64,000 bases of DNA, taken from contig NZ_CP087184.1 in the NCBI RefSeq assembly GCF_024749045.1, positions 2,914,001 through 2,978,000 on the forward strand, written 5' to 3'. The translations under genes were made by a program, and so were the position numbers. The stretch comes from Pseudomonas sp. B21-028. Its GTDB lineage: Bacteria; Pseudomonadota; Gammaproteobacteria; Pseudomonadales; Pseudomonadaceae. Shown in pieces: positions 35,507 to 48,400 of the stretch; the first letter of the stretch is position 1, and each line of letters opens with the position of its first letter. The notes beneath the pieces are model-generated. The model saw nothing but the letters and a program-made list of their open reading frames with translations. It did no database searches and was not told the DNA's origin.

Positions 35507-36430
35507 TTGGACCGCTTACAGGCCATGCAGGTGTTCCGGCGCATTGTCGAGCTGGGCGGCTTCGGCAAGGCCGCCGACGACTTGGAATTGCCCCGAGCCA
35601 CCGTCAGCCTGCTGATTCAGCAGCTCGAAGCGCACCTGGGCGTGCAACTGCTGCAGCGCACCACACGGCAGGTGCGCGCTACGCTCGATGGTGAAGCCTA
35701 TTACCAGCGCTGCGGCCAACTGCTGGACGATCTGGATGATCTCGAGGGGTCACTGTCGGCCCAGCGGAGCCAGCCTCGCGGCACTTTGCGGGTGGACATG
35801 CCCATCGCTTTCGGATGCAGTTGGATCCTGCCGCGGCTGGCGGATTTCTACCGGCGCTACCCGGCGTTGCAACTGGACATCGGCTTTCACGACCGGCAAG
35901 TGCATCTGCAGCGCGAAGGCGTGGATTGTGCGATCCGCGCCGGTAACATCACCGACCAGGCGTTGGTGGCACGGCCCATCGTGCGATTGCATCAGCTGAC
36001 CTGCGCCAGCCCCGACTACCTGGCTCGCTCGGGCACGCCTCGGCAACTGGAGGATCTGGCGACGCATCGCGCCATCAGCTTCGCCTCCGGCAATGGGCGA
36101 TATTTTCCTTTCGAATTCGAGGTGGCGGGGCAGGTGCGTGAGCTGCAGATGCCGGGTGAACTGACCGTCAACAATGCCGATGCCTACGTCAGCGCCTGCG
36201 AGGCAGGCTTCGGTCTGATCCAGGTGCCGCGCTATCACGTTGAGCGGCAGTTGGCCGAGGGACGCCTGGTGCAGGTCCTGAGCGAATATCCGCTGCCGCT
36301 GTGGCCGATTTCAGCCGTGTACCCACCCCACCGACAGCTGTCGCCACGGGTGCGGGTGTTTATTGACTGGGTGATCGAGGTATTGCACGGGGAAGCAGAT
36401 TTGCACGGGGAATGGATGGTGAGGATCTAG
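35507..36430 (+). CDS. LysR family transcriptional regulator
   Basis: LysR-type regulator of 307 aa. N-terminal helix-turn-helix at about 1-60 (FGKAADDLELPRATVSLLIQ), effector-binding domain at about 90-295. The start is TTG at 35507, preceded by GAGGT; MDRLQAMQVF is the usual N-terminus of this subfamily, so the ATG at 35525 is less likely. Divergent from the aldo/keto reductase at 34399-35394, which it probably controls through the palindrome upstream. Effector unknown. Confidence 0.85.
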   Translation: MDRLQAMQVFRRIVELGGFGKAADDLELPRATVSLLIQQLEAHLGVQLLQRTTRQVRATLDGEAYYQRCGQLLDDLDDLEGSLSAQRSQPRGTLRVDMPIAFGCSWILPRLADFYRRYPALQLDIGFHDRQVHLQREGVDCAIRAGNITDQALVARPIVRLHQLTCASPDYLARSGTPRQLEDLATHRAISFASGNGRYFPFEFEVAGQVRELQMPGELTVNNADAYVSACEAGFGLIQVPRYHVERQLAEGRLVQVLSEYPLPLWPISAVYPPHRQLSPRVRVFIDWVIEVLHGEADLHGEWMVRI

Positions 36431-36458
36431 TGGACATGGCAGCCGGATGCAGGCGAAT

Positions 36459-36491
36459 CCCGGCGCCCACTACCGAAGTAGTTGCGCCGGG
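36459..36491. terminator. Hairpin between convergent genes
   Basis: CCCGGCGC-CC-ACTAC-CGAA-GTAGT-T-GCGCCGGG forms a long near-perfect hairpin with a CGAA loop between the convergent LysR (stop 36430) and mmsA (stop 36514). There is no U-tract, so it may be a bidirectional transcription or mRNA-stability barrier rather than a classical terminator. Confidence 0.5.
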
Positions 36492-36513
36492 GCTCACGAT
36501 CATGGCGGACTCG

Positions 36514-38031
36514 TTACTTCGCCGTCGGCATCACGAACTCGGCACCCTTGTCGATGCTTTCGGGCCAGCGCTGCATGATCGATTTCTGCTTGGTGTAGAA
36601 GCGCACGCCTTCTTCGCCATAGGCGTGCATGTCGCCGAACAGGCTGCGCTTCCAGCCGCCGAAACCGTGCCACGCCATGGGCACCGGGATCGGAACGTTG
36701 ATACCCACCATCCCGACCTGGATGCGTCGGCTGAACTCCCGGGCGACGTTGCCGTCACGGGTGAAGCAGGCGACGCCGTTGCCGAATTCGTGTGCGTTGA
36801 TCAGGTCGACGGCTTCCTTCAAGTCGTTGACCCGCAGGCAACCCAATACGGGACCGAAGATCTCCTCCTTGTAGATGCTCATTTGTGGCGTGACGTGGTC
36901 GAAGAGCGTGCCGCCCAGCCAGAAGCCGTCCTCGCAACCGTCGCCGGCCTCGTGCCCTCGGAAGTCGCGACCGTCCACCAGCATTTCTGCGCCTTCGGCG
37001 ATGCCCTGTTCGATGCAGCCGGTGATGCGTTGGTGCGCCGCTTTCGACACGATCGGGCCCATTTCGGCCGTCAGGTCCATGCCATTGAGGATCTTCAGCG
37101 CCCGGGTGCGTTCCACCAGTTTCGGCATGACTTTGTCGGCGACATCCCCGACGAACACCGCCACCGAGATCGCCATGCAACGTTCGCCGGCAGAGCCGAA
37201 GGCCGCGCCGATCAGCGCGTCGACCACCTGGTCGATGTCGGCGTCAGGCATCACCACCATATGGTTTTTAGCGCCGCCCAGCGCCTGCACGCGCTTGCCC
37301 TGGCGGGCACCGGTTTCGTAGATGTAGTTGGCGATCGGTGTCGAGCCGACAAAGCTCACGGCCTTGACGTCAGGGTGATCGAGCAGCGCATCGACCGCTG
37401 CCTTGTCGCCCTGCACGACGTTGAATACGCCATCCGGCAAACCGGCTTCCTTGAACAGCTCGGCAATGAACAGCGGCGGTGACGGATCGGTCGGGCTGGG
37501 CTTGAGGACGAAGGTGTTGCCCGCCGCGATGGCGACCGGGAACATCCACATGGGCACCATCACCGGGAAGTTGAACGGTGTGATGCCGGCCACTACGCCC
37601 AGCGGCTGGCGAAGGGTCCAGTTGTCCATGCCGGTCGACACTTGCTCGGTGAAATCGCCTTTCAACAGCTGGGGCATGCCGCAGGCGAATTCCACGATGT
37701 CGATACCCCGGGAGACTTCGCCCTGGGCATCGGTGAAGACTTTGCCGTGCTCCGCCGTGATCAACCGGGCGAGCTCGTCGCGGTGTTGGTTCAGCAACTC
37801 AAGAAACTTGAACATGACGCGGGCGCGGCGTATTGGCGGCGTGTCGGCCCACTTGGGAAATGCCTCGGCGGCCGATTGCACGGCGGCGTTGACCTGATCG
37901 ACACCGGCCAGGCCCGCACGGCCGGTGACCTTGCCGGTGGCAGGATTGAATACGTCCTGCGAGCGCCCGGAGGTATTCGGAACGTGGCGTCCATGGATGT
38001 AGTGATCGATTGGGGAAACAGGGCCAGTCAT
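36514..38031 (-). CDS. mmsA: CoA-acylating methylmalonate-semialdehyde dehydrogenase
   Basis: Aldehyde dehydrogenase of 505 aa. [19 protein letters not shown] is the cofactor/substrate block of MmsA, Cys285 in [11 protein letters not shown] is the nucleophile, and [17 protein letters not shown] near the C-terminus is typical of this group. MmsA turns methylmalonate or malonate semialdehyde into propionyl- or acetyl-CoA in valine, beta-alanine or inositol degradation. No mmsB, acyl-CoA dehydrogenase or aminotransferase gene is adjacent, so the pathway here is open; IolA-type use is the alternative. Divergent from a LysR gene. Confidence 0.88.
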   Translation of the reverse strand: MTGPVSPIDHYIHGRHVPNTSGRSQDVFNPATGKVTGRAGLAGVDQVNAAVQSAAEAFPKWADTPPIRRARVMFKFLELLNQHRDELARLITAEHGKVFTDAQGEVSRGIDIVEFACGMPQLLKGDFTEQVSTGMDNWTLRQPLGVVAGITPFNFPVMVPMWMFPVAIAAGNTFVLKPSPTDPSPPLFIAELFKEAGLPDGVFNVVQGDKAAVDALLDHPDVKAVSFVGSTPIANYIYETGARQGKRVQALGGAKNHMVVMPDADIDQVVDALIGAAFGSAGERCMAISVAVFVGDVADKVMPKLVERTRALKILNGMDLTAEMGPIVSKAAHQRITGCIEQGIAEGAEMLVDGRDFRGHEAGDGCEDGFWLGGTLFDHVTPQMSIYKEEIFGPVLGCLRVNDLKEAVDLINAHEFGNGVACFTRDGNVAREFSRRIQVGMVGINVPIPVPMAWHGFGGWKRSLFGDMHAYGEEGVRFYTKQKSIMQRWPESIDKGAEFVMPTAK

Positions 38032-38114
38032 GCAATCTCTCCGTTGAGGTAGTAGGAACCTTCGGGAGTGTAGGAAGGGTGCGCTGGATCGCCTAGCCGT
38101 CTAAGATTGAACTC

Positions 38115-38136
38115 ATTGTTCACAACGGCAAACAAT
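38115..38136 (+). promoter_or_regulatory. Candidate LysR operator upstream of mmsA/LysR pair
   Basis: ATTGTT-N10-AACAAT is a perfect inverted repeat in the 111-bp gap between mmsA and its divergent LysR gene, ending 6 bp before the ATG at 38143. It favours that ATG over a TTG at 38107, since the site would otherwise be coding. Confidence 0.5.
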
Positions 38137-38142
38137 CACCCT

Positions 38143-39081
38143 ATGAAAAAGTCACCCCTCGACATTCCCTGGAACCAGCTCCATTGGCTCACCGTGTTGT
38201 CGGAGCAGGGCAGCTTTACCGCGGCGGCACGCCGTCTTGGGGTCAGCAAGGCGGCGATGAGTCAGCACATCGCCGAGCTGGAGCGGCAGGCAGGGATAGC
38301 CCTGGTGCAGCGAACCACGCGCAGCGTGCGCCTCACGGATGCCGGCCGTGGCTTGGTCGAGGAAACCCGCACGGCATTCGGTGCAATCGCCCATAGTTTT
38401 GCCAGTGTTCAGGACCTTGCACAAACGCCTCGGGGATTGCTTCGGATCACGGCCCCTGTCGCATTGGCCCGGCAGCAATTGGTTCCCAGGCTGACGACCT
38501 TCTTTCAGGCCTATCCGGAGGTCCGCGTTGAGCTGTCCATGTTGAACAACATCAGCGCCCTGGCGACGGAAGGATTCGACCTCGCTATTCGCCATACACA
38601 GACTCCACCGGACACCCATGTTGCCTTGCCGCTTTGCCGCACACGCACGCTCCTGGTTGCCAGTCGCGAGTATTTGGAGCGTCGCGGAACTCCTACGGAG
38701 CCCCACATGCTTGCGGATCAGGATTGTCTTTACTATCTGCGCCAGGGTCAGCCGGTCTGGCATTTCGTACCAAGGAACGCGGCGCCTGATCATCCTCGTA
38801 CGACGGTGCCGATCGTCGGCGTATTTTCCGCCAACAACAGCGAAGCGTTGCGTGAGGCGGCACTTTGCGGATTAGGCATCACCTTGCTGCCGGACTTCAG
38901 CGCGCAAGCCGCGCTGCGTGACGGCTCGCTCGTCGAGGTGATGCCCGACTGGGAGTCGACCGGGGCGTTCGCTTCCCACTTGTTTGCCATTCGCCCTTAC
39001 TCCGCCCATGTGCCACGGGCGGTGAGTGTGTTTACGGCCTGGCTGCGGGAGACGTTTGCAGAGGGCTTTGTGGCGGATTGA
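38143..39081 (+). CDS. LysR family transcriptional regulator
   Basis: LysR-type regulator of 312 aa with helix-turn-helix at about 15-65 (AARRLGVSKAAMSQHIAEL) and effector domain (RGLLRITAPVALARQQLVP onward). It belongs to the subgroup with C-terminal VPRAVSVFTAWLRE. Start chosen at ATG 38143; there is no strong ribosome site and a TTG at 38107 is possible. Divergent from mmsA, a likely target. REP elements follow its stop. Confidence 0.82.
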   Translation: MKKSPLDIPWNQLHWLTVLSEQGSFTAAARRLGVSKAAMSQHIAELERQAGIALVQRTTRSVRLTDAGRGLVEETRTAFGAIAHSFASVQDLAQTPRGLLRITAPVALARQQLVPRLTTFFQAYPEVRVELSMLNNISALATEGFDLAIRHTQTPPDTHVALPLCRTRTLLVASREYLERRGTPTEPHMLADQDCLYYLRQGQPVWHFVPRNAAPDHPRTTVPIVGVFSANNSEALREAALCGLGITLLPDFSAQAALRDGSLVEVMPDWESTGAFASHLFAIRPYSAHVPRAVSVFTAWLRETFAEGFVAD

Positions 39082-39104
39082 TTATGTGTTGATGCCAACC
39101 ACTT

Positions 39105-39270
39105 GTGGGAGCCGAGCCTGCTCGCGATAGCGGTGGGTCAGCTTGCATCGATATTGAATGTGTTGCCGTCATCGCGAGCAGGCTCGCTCCCTCAATTTCC
39201 GAGCTGTTCGCATACATCGCATACACCCTGAATCCCTGTGGGAGCGAGCCTGCTCGCGAAGGCGGTCTTC
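39105..39270 (+). repeat. REP elements upstream of cdiA
   Basis: REP copies at about 39107-39132 (+ form, GAGCCTGCTCGCGATAGCGG), 39165-39195 (opposite form, CATCGCGAGCAGGCTCGCTC) and 39238-39262 (+ form). No gene is visible in the 321-bp gap 39082-39402 apart from the cdiA promoter region. Confidence 0.85.
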
Positions 39271-39322
39271 CCCACACCCCCTGGTTTTCCGACGAAACCT
39301 CTCCCTTCCGATAAATCAAAAG

Positions 39323-39351
39323 TTGACGCCAAAATGATGGCTATCTACCAT
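39323..39351 (+). promoter_or_regulatory. Candidate sigma-70 promoter for cdiA
   Basis: TTGACG at 39323-39328 and TACCAT at 39346-39351, spaced 17 bp, 52 bp before the cdiA start. The -10 match is only 4 of 6. Confidence 0.35.
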
Positions 39352-39402
39352 CGCGCCACTATTTTGATGGCACTTCTGCGCCCCTCGTAACGAGACCTGA
39401 TC

Positions 39403-42400
39403 ATGGACGACCGCCAATACGCCTTGCTGGCCCGCCAACCTTCCGCTGCCCTGCAAAACCGCGAACGGTTCTGCGGCATGCCCAAGCGCGGCCTGGCGTT
39501 TTTGCTGGCCAACGTCATGTTCTGGCAACCGATGTGGGCCCAGGCTGGTGGCATCGTCGTCAGTGCGCCGGGCACCAGCCTCGGCCAGGCGGGCAACGGC
39601 GTGCCCATCGTCAACATCGCCAAGCCCAACGGCAATGGTCTGTCCCACAACCGGTTCAAGGACTACAACGTCGGCAGCAACGGCGTGATCCTCAACAATG
39701 CCACCGGTCGTACTCAGTCCACCCAACTGGGCGGGATCATCCTTGGCAACCCGAACCTCAACGGCGCGGCCGCCACCACCATCCTCAACGAAGTCAACGG
39801 CGGCAGCCCTAGCCAGTTGCGCGGCTACACCGAAGTGGCGGGGCAGTCGGCCCACGTCATTGTCGCCAACCCCTATGGCATCACCTGTAACGGCTGTGGC
39901 TTCATCAACACCCCCCGGGCAACTTTGACCACCGGCAAACCCATTGTGGAAAACGGCCAGGTGAGCCGCTATCAGGTCGACCAGGGCAACGTCACGGTCG
40001 AAGGCGCGGGCCTCAATGCCACCAACGTCGACCGCTTCGAAATCATCACCCGCAGCGCCAAGATCAACGCCGAGATCCAGGCGAAAAACCTGACCATCAT
40101 CGCCGGCCGCAACGACGTCGACGTCACCAACCTCAACGCCACCGCCCGCGCCGACGATGGTAGCGTCAAACCGCAACTGGCCATCGACTCTTCGGCCCTG
40201 GGCGGCATGTACGCAGGCGCCATCAGACTGGTGGGCACCGAGGCCGGTGTCGGGGTGAAGCTGGACGGCAAGCTGATCGCCAGCGGTGGCGATATCCAGC
40301 TCGACGCCAACGGCCATCTGAGCATGGTCGACACCTCGGCCACCGGCGCGGTCACCGCCAAGGCCGCCAGCGCCAATGTGCAAGGCGCGGTCTACGGTGC
40401 CAGCGTCAACGTGCAAACCAGCGGCGCGCTGGACGTGCAGCAGAGCATTGCCGCCCGTGACCAGATCAGCTTGAGCAGCGGCGGGCAGTTGACCAACAAC
40501 GGCGTCATCGAAGCTGGGGTCAATGCCGATTCCACCCGTAACGCCAAGGGGGATGTGAGCCTCACCGCGCAGCATCTCAACAACAGTGGCAAGAGCGTGG
40601 TCGCCAGCCGCAACCTGACGGCCAACGTGGCGCAGACCCTGAACAACCAGGGCGGAACGCTGAGTGCTGGGCAGGCCTCGGTGGTAAAAGCCGGGACCCT
40701 CGATAACCAGAACAACGGCCGGGTACTGAGCAACAAAACGCTGACCGTCACCGCCGACACACTGCTCAACACCCAGGGCGTCGTCAGTAGCAACGGCAAC
40801 CTGACGGCCACTGTCGGGCAGTTGAATAACCACGACGGCGAAGTCTCCAGCGCCGCGACCACCCAGCTCATCGGCAGCACCCTCGACAACAGCGACGGTC
40901 TGCTCAGCGGTGACGTGGCCCTGAACATCGGTTTGATCGGGGCCCTGAACAACCGGAATGGCGTGTTAGGTTCTGGCGCCAAGCTGACGGTCACGGCCGC
41001 CAGCCTGGACAACCATGCCGGCCAGATCCAGTCCGCCCAAGACATGCAACTGACTGTGGGGGTCCTGGACAATAGCCAGCAAGGCCTGCTCAGCAGCCAG
41101 GCAGGACTGCGGGTGGATGGCACGCAACTGAATAACACCGGCGGCCTGCTCACTGCGGTTGGCCCGGTGCACCTGGAAACCACCGGCGTCGATAACAGCG
41201 GCGGGCGCATCTCCAGCCAAACTGACCTCACCGCAAACGTCGCCCAACTGACCAACCAGGGCGGCGAATTGGTTGCCCAGGGCCTGTTGACCGTCAGCGG
41301 TCAGAGCCTGGATAACCGCAATGGCGGCCTGGTCGGTGCGACAAACGCGCTGACACTCGACGTCGACGCCGTGGACAACCGCGGCGGGGAGATTTCCAGT
41401 TCGCTGGGGATCGACATCGACGGCGAGCGCCTGGACAACAGCGACAATGGCAAGGTCCTGGCCGGCACTGACCTGGGGCTGAAAGTCGCGGAAATCATCA
41501 ACCAGACCAAGGGCCTCCTGTTCAGCACGGGCACCACCACGGTCGTCGGGAAAAGCCTGGACAACAGTGGCGGCAGTCTCGTCGCCGATCAAGGCCTGGA
41601 TATTCGCCTCGACAACGCCTTGACCAACGTCGCTGGACTGATCAGCAGCGAAGGCACCCTGAGCGCGAAGGCCGGCAGCCTCGACAACACGCAAGGCAGC
41701 GTCTCCAGTGCCGGCGCCCTAGGCCTCACGCTCGACAATGCCTTGCTCAACCAGGGCGGCGAGATCCTCACCGACGCCGGCCTCACCGTCAAAAGCGCCA
41801 GCCTCGACAACCGCAATAACGGCACCATCAGCGGCAAGCAAGGCGTACTGGTCGAGACCGGCGCGTTCGACAACAGCCAGTCCGGCCGCCTGAGCAGCGC
41901 CGCCAGCCTCGACCTGACCACACAAAAACTGACCAACCAGGACGGCGGCCGCATCGCCAGCAACGGCGCACTCACCGCCAACGTCACCGGCCTCGACCAG
42001 CAGGGCGGCCAACTCTTCAGCAACACGGCGCTGACCCTGGACCTCAAACAGGGCCAACTGAACAACCAGGGCGGCCTGATCAACGCACCGCTGCTGGTGC
42101 TCAAGAACCTCAAGGGCGTCAACAACGACGGCGGCGAAATCTCCAGCGCCCAGACGTTCACCCTGGCCGCGCAAAGCCTGAACAACGACAACGGCAAACT
42201 GCTGAGCAACCAGGCCCTGACCCTGCGCATCGATAACGCCCTGACCAACCTCAAGGGCCTGATCGCCGCCGCTGCGCTGGACGTCGAAGCCGCGAGCCTG
42301 AACAACAGCGGCGGCACCCTGACCAGCCGCGCCAACCTCGACCTGGCCCTCAGCGGCTCACTGACTAACCAGAGCAACGGGCTGATCAGCGCCACCGATG

Positions 42401-45400
42401 CCTTGAACCTCCACACCAGTGACCTGAACAACCAGCAAGGCTCGTTGCTGGGCAGCGCCATCGCCATCGACTTCGGCGCCGCCACCGGCGACCTGAACAA
42501 CAGCGCCGGCCTGATCACCACCGCCGGTGTTCTCAGCCTCAAGCACCTGCGGGACCTGAACAACCAGCACGGCGAGATCTCCAGCAGCCAGAGCCTGGAC
42601 CTGAATGCCCGCGACCTGGACAACAGCGCCGGCCAACTCATCAGCAACGGCGTGCTGACCGTGGGCGCCCGCGACGTCATCAATCAGGGAGGTCTGCTGT
42701 CCGGCTTCAAGGGCCTGGGCCTGACCGCCACGAGCCTGGACAACCGCAACAGCGGCACCCTGTCGAGCCGCGATGAAGACCTCAGCGCCACCCTCAGCGG
42801 GGCGCTGCTCAACGGCAATGCCGGCGCGCTGGTTGGCAAGAAACAACTGACTGTCAGCGCCGCCAGCCTGGACAACGGTGGCGGCATTCTTTCCAGCGGC
42901 GGCGACCAGACCCTGACCGTCACCGACGGTCTGCTGAACAACGCCCAAGGCGGCTTGATCGACAGCGGCGCCGCCCTGGTCATCAACGCCATGACCCTCG
43001 GCAACGCCGGCGGCACCGTCAACGCCCAAAATGCCCTGAGCTTCACCGGCACCGACCTGGACAACACTGGCGGCCAACTGATCGGCAACGCCGCCGTGAC
43101 CCTCGACCTGCTCGGCGCCCTGACCAATACCAACGGCAAGATCGCCAGCGCCGGCCCGCTGCGGGTCGAACGCGCCACGCAGATCGACAACCAGCGCGGC
43201 CAGATCGCCAGCCAGGGCCTGCTGACCCTGCTCACCGCTGGCCTGGACAACCGCGATCGCGGCACCGTGGCCGCCAATGATCAACTCGTCCTGACCAGCA
43301 CCGGCACCGTGCAGAACGACGCTGATGGCCTGATCTACAGCCAGAACGGCAGCGTGCAAATCGACGCCGCCAGCCTCACCAACGGCAAAGGCACCGTGCA
43401 GAGCCAGGGCGCCATGACCCTGACCGTCGCCAACGACATCGACAACCAGAGCGGTCGCCTCCAGGCCAAGGCCGGTGACCTGATGGTCGTTGCCCGCAAC
43501 CTGGACAACCGTGGCGGCGTGCTCGCCAGCCTGCAAGGTCTGCTCACCACCCAACTGAGCGGCGTGCTGAAGAACGGTTACGACCTGAACAACAACCGCC
43601 AGGGCGGCATCACCCAGGCCCAGCGCCTGAACCTGATCGCCCTGGGCGGCCTCGACAACTACGGCGGACGCATTTCGGCCCAGACCGGCGACGCCACCGT
43701 CACCACCCGCAACTTCGACAACCGCAACGGTGGGCTCTACGCGAAGGGCAAGGTCAGCGTTACCGCCAACGATTTCGACAACAGTGGCGACAACGACGGG
43801 CAGATTGCGGGTAGTCAGATCGATCTGGATCTGACCGGGGCGTTGAACAACCGCCTGGGCATCATCGAGAGTGACAGCACCCTGGCGATCAAGGCGGCAA
43901 GCCTGGATAACCAGACCGGGCAGTTGCGGGCGTTGGGTACTAGCGGCAAGACCGAGTTTCAGATTGGTGGGTTGTTTGATAACCGCAACGGTACCCTGGA
44001 AACCGCCAACACTGATCTGACGCTTGGCGCTGCCAGCTTCCTCAACACCGATGGCAGCCTGCTGCACGTGGGCACCGGGCTCTTTGACATTTCTACTGCG
44101 AACCTCAACAACGCCGGCGGCAACCTCGTCACCCGTGGAGGCCTGACTCTCACCGCAGATAACTGGACCAACAGCAGTGTGATCCAGGCGGGACGGCTGA
44201 CCGTCAACGTCAACAACCTCACCCAGACCAGCACCGGGCAGTTGCTAGCCTCCACCAGCCTGGTGGGCAGCGGAGGTAACTGGAGCAACGATGGTCTGAT
44301 CGCCAGCGATGGTTCAATCAGCCTAGCGTTGGGTGGCAGCTATGGGGGTAGCGGGCGGCTGTCGAGTCTCGGGGGTATCGACCTGACTGCGGCGCAACTG
44401 AACCTGAGAGTCTCTTCCAGCATCGCCGGTGGAGATGACTCCACCGTCAAGGTAGGCGGACAGCTAACCAATGCCGGGCGTCTGACCTCCAATGCAAACC
44501 TGATCGTCCAGGCCGGCAGCCTCATCAACTCCGGAACTTTGGGTTCGGCCCGGAACCTCGTTCTGAAAACCCCTTCGCTGCTTAATGACCGTGGGTTGGT
44601 ATTCAGCGGCGCAGACATGACGCTGGGTGTAGGTAACCTCACCAATCAGCGCGGCGATCTTTACGGACTGGGCAATGTCGTCATTGGAGGCTATGGCGGC
44701 GCGCCGAGGGCTGCGGGTGTCTACAACATTTCCGGCTCGATGGAGAGTGGTGGCGGGTTCACGATCAACGCTGACGCATTTGAGAATCGCACCGAAGGTG
44801 CGGTGATGTCGGCTGACCGAAAGCTGGTGTCGGGTCTGATCGCCGGTAGCTGCGGTGACTGCGTTGGGGATATCTACAGCATCTACATCATGGCGCGGGA
44901 AACCTTTCAAAGCACGGACAGCGACACCAGCGCCTCTGCCGTGCTCAACGTCGGCAAGGATTTCACGTTCCAGGGTGGAAGTTTCCTCAATAGCAAAAGC
45001 ACGGTTGCCGCAGGCGGCAACATCAATATCACGGCGGACACCCTTAAAAATATCGGCGCAAAAAGCGGGACGATCGAACGCACCACGTCATATGTATTCG
45101 AACTGACCGATGGTGGCACTGGGCGGTTCTTTTCCAACGTCGTGATGCCATACAACCAGCGGAATAATCCTGACTTTCCGAATGTGTACTACGTAGTTGT
45201 CGGGAGTGAAAATCCGATCCGCAAAGCCATCCCTAAGTCGGTTCATGTCAGAGAGGGTGGTCGAGACGGAGAGACGTACGACACCGTTTCACTTACAGAC
45301 ACTGCAACCGGCGAGGATGTCAGCAAGCGCCGCTATGGCAGGGGGCTGTCAGGGCTGAGCTATGGTTTCGAAACCTCAATGCCATCCCTGTATGACCCCA

Positions 45401-48400
45401 ATAACCTGCTCGAACTGCCGAGTCAGCTGACCCAGTACACGCCGCAGTCTGTTGTAGAAGTCGCCGTAGACAACACCGGTGCCATCGGTACGGCCACCGG
45501 CCGCAACGCCATAATCCAGGCCGGCGGTAACGTTTCGATCACCGCTGCCAAGGATCTTGAAAACAGTGTTATCCATGAAGACTACGGCTCTTCGGGTGGC
45601 ACCAATAAAGTAGTCGATACAAAGGTTGCCGGCACCACCACTGCGGTCGTCCGCATCAACAGCCAGTTGCCACCTGACGTCGCCCAACAACAGGTCAATC
45701 CGCTGACGTTGCCTGGTTTTTCTCTGCCAACCGGAGAGAACGGTCTATTCCGTTTGAGCGGTATAGGTAAAAGCGATTCCTCATCGGTCGGCCCGTCACC
45801 GACGTGGACCATCGGCGGCGGAGCCGTCACGGCACAAGATCATTTGGTTGCCGCGATCAACGGTGGCGTACGCGATCGGGTTATCGACACCTCGGTTGCA
45901 CCTTCCGGCAGTACTCGCACGGTAGATACACTCAACCCCACGCCAACCGCTCCCCAGGTAACAGCCAACGGGCCGGCCACTCGCGTTACCGGCCTGCCGA
46001 ACACCACGGCACCTTCCAACGCCCACAAATACCTCATCGAAACCAACCCGGTGCTCACCGAGCTCAAGTCGTTCATGAGCTCGGATTACCTGCTGCAAAA
46101 CCTCGGCTACGACCCGGATCAAAGCGCCAAGCGCCTGGGTGACGGCCTTTATGAACAACGCTTGATCCAGCAAGCGGTCGTCGCCCGCACCGGCCAGCGC
46201 TTCATCGACGGCCAGACCACCGACGAAGGTTTGTTCAAGTATCTGATGAACAACGCCATCGCCAGTAAACAGGAACTCGGTCTGTCGGTGGGGGTAACGC
46301 TGACCTCAGAGCAAGTCGCCGCGCTGACCCACGACATCGTCTGGCTCGAAGAACACGAAGTGAATGGCGAAAAAGTTCTGGTGCCGGTGCTGTATCTGGC
46401 CCAGGCCGAAGGCCGCCTCGGGCCTACCGGCGCGCTGATCGCAGGCAAGGACGTGACGCTGATCGCCGGTCAGAACCTCGATAACGTCGGCACCCTGCGC
46501 GCTTCCAACAACCTGTCGGCGACAGCAGGCAAAGACCTGGTCAACAGCGGTTTGGTGCAGGCGGGTAATCGCCTGGACGTATTGGCGGTTAACGAGATCG
46601 TCAACAAATCGGGCGGCATCATCGCCGGTCGCGATGTGAACATGACTGCGCTGACCGGAGACGTGCTTGTCGAGCGCACCCTTACGTCGTCCGACGGCAG
46701 CAGCCGCTTCGGCACGGAGCATCACGACTATGCGGACAACGCTGCGCGCATCGAGGCGGCGAACAACCTCACGCTGGGAGCAGGGCGAGACATCAACGTA
46801 GTGGGAGGGGTGCTGCAAAGCGGGTTCGACATGAAGCTGGACGCCGACCGGGACGTGAACATCGTGTCCACGCAGGTCACCAACAGTGAGTCACGTGGCC
46901 GTAGATACAACAGCAGTGACATCACCCAACTCAGCGCCAGCCTAGACGCGGGACGCGACTTCTCAGCCCAGGCGGGGCGCGACATCAATGTCATCGCCAG
47001 TCAGGTCGATGCCAAGCGCGACATCGCCATGGCCGCGACCCAGAACCTCGGCATCAGCTCGGCGGCGGATGAAGAGCATTCTTTGTCGAAAAGCAAAAAA
47101 GTGACCCGCCAGGAAGATCACGTCAGCCAGGTCATGTCCGGTGTCACGGCGGGCGGCGATGTGGACCTGAGCGCCGGAAAGGACATGGCGCTTGTCTCCA
47201 GTCGCATCAGTGCAGGTGACGAAGCGTATCTGGTGGCGGGTGAGAACCTCGACGTGCTGGCGGCGCAGGACAGTGATTACTCGCTGTATGACAAGAAGAA
47301 AAAGGGCAGCTTTGGGAAAAAGCAGACCCGACATGATGAGCTCACCAAGGTCACTAACGTGAGCAGTCAGATCACCACGGGTGGAGATCTGACGCTGGTG
47401 AGTGGGGATGACCAGCGTTATCAGGCTGCCAAGTTGGAGAGCGGTAATGATCTGATGTTGCAGAGCGGTGGGGCGATTGTTTTTGAGGGTGTGAAAGATC
47501 TCCACGACGAGAGCCATACCAAAAGCAATGGCGATGCTTTCTGGACATCATCGAAAGGAAAGGGCCACACCGACGAAACCTTGCGCCAGACGCAAATAGT
47601 CGCCGCCGGCAAGATCATGATCCAAGCCGTAGATGGCCTGCAGATCGATATCCGGCAGGTCAATAAGGAAACGGTCAGCCAATCCATCGACGCGATGGTC
47701 AAGGCGGATCCGAAACTGGCCTGGCTGAAAGAGGCTGAAGCGCGAGGAGATGTGGATTGGCGGCAAGTGAAGGAGATTCATGAGTCGTTCAAGTACAGCA
47801 ACTCTGGGCTTGGGCCTGCTTCGCAATTGATCATTGCTATCGTTATGGCGGCCGTTGTCGGGCCTGCTGCCCTGAGTGCTTTTGCAAGTCTGGGGTCCAT
47901 CGGAGCCGCAGGCCTTGCAGCGGTGGCGACAGGTGCTGCGACGAATGCGACGACTAGTTTTATCAACAATGGAGGAAATCTTGGGGCGGTGTTCCAGGAC
48001 GTGACGTCTTCGGATGCGCTTAAAGGTTATGTCATTTCAGGGGTGACGGCTGGGTTAACAGCTGGTGTCTTTGACGGCATGCTGAAAACAACGACTAATC
48101 CGGTTACGGGGAAAGTTACCGTTGACCTGAGCAGTCTGGATGGGGTTGGTCGGTTCGCTGGAAATCAGATTCTGCAAGGCGAAACATCTGCGTTGCTGAG
48201 CAAGGCGCTCGGGCAGGGGGGGAGCGGAAGTGACGCGCTAAAAGCGGCCTTATTCAACACGTTGGCGGCAGCTAGCTTCAATGCGGTAGGTGGTTATACA
48301 AAAGGAGTAATTGACGACGGCTCTCTGCAAAAAATCGCTATACACGCCATGGTGGGAGGCTTGCTGGCTAAAGCCACTGGCGGGGACTTCAAAACAGGCG

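Noticed and set aside
36412..37482. Plus-strand frame of 356 codons opposite mmsA
   Set aside because: Antisense shadow; mmsA has a complete ALDH sequence.
42358..44067. Long minus-strand frame of 569 codons inside cdiA, with several more from 39316 to 48786
   Set aside because: Antisense to the FHA repeats. High GC and repeat periodicity keep the reverse frame open; no ribosome site and repetitive Val/Ala/Gln composition.
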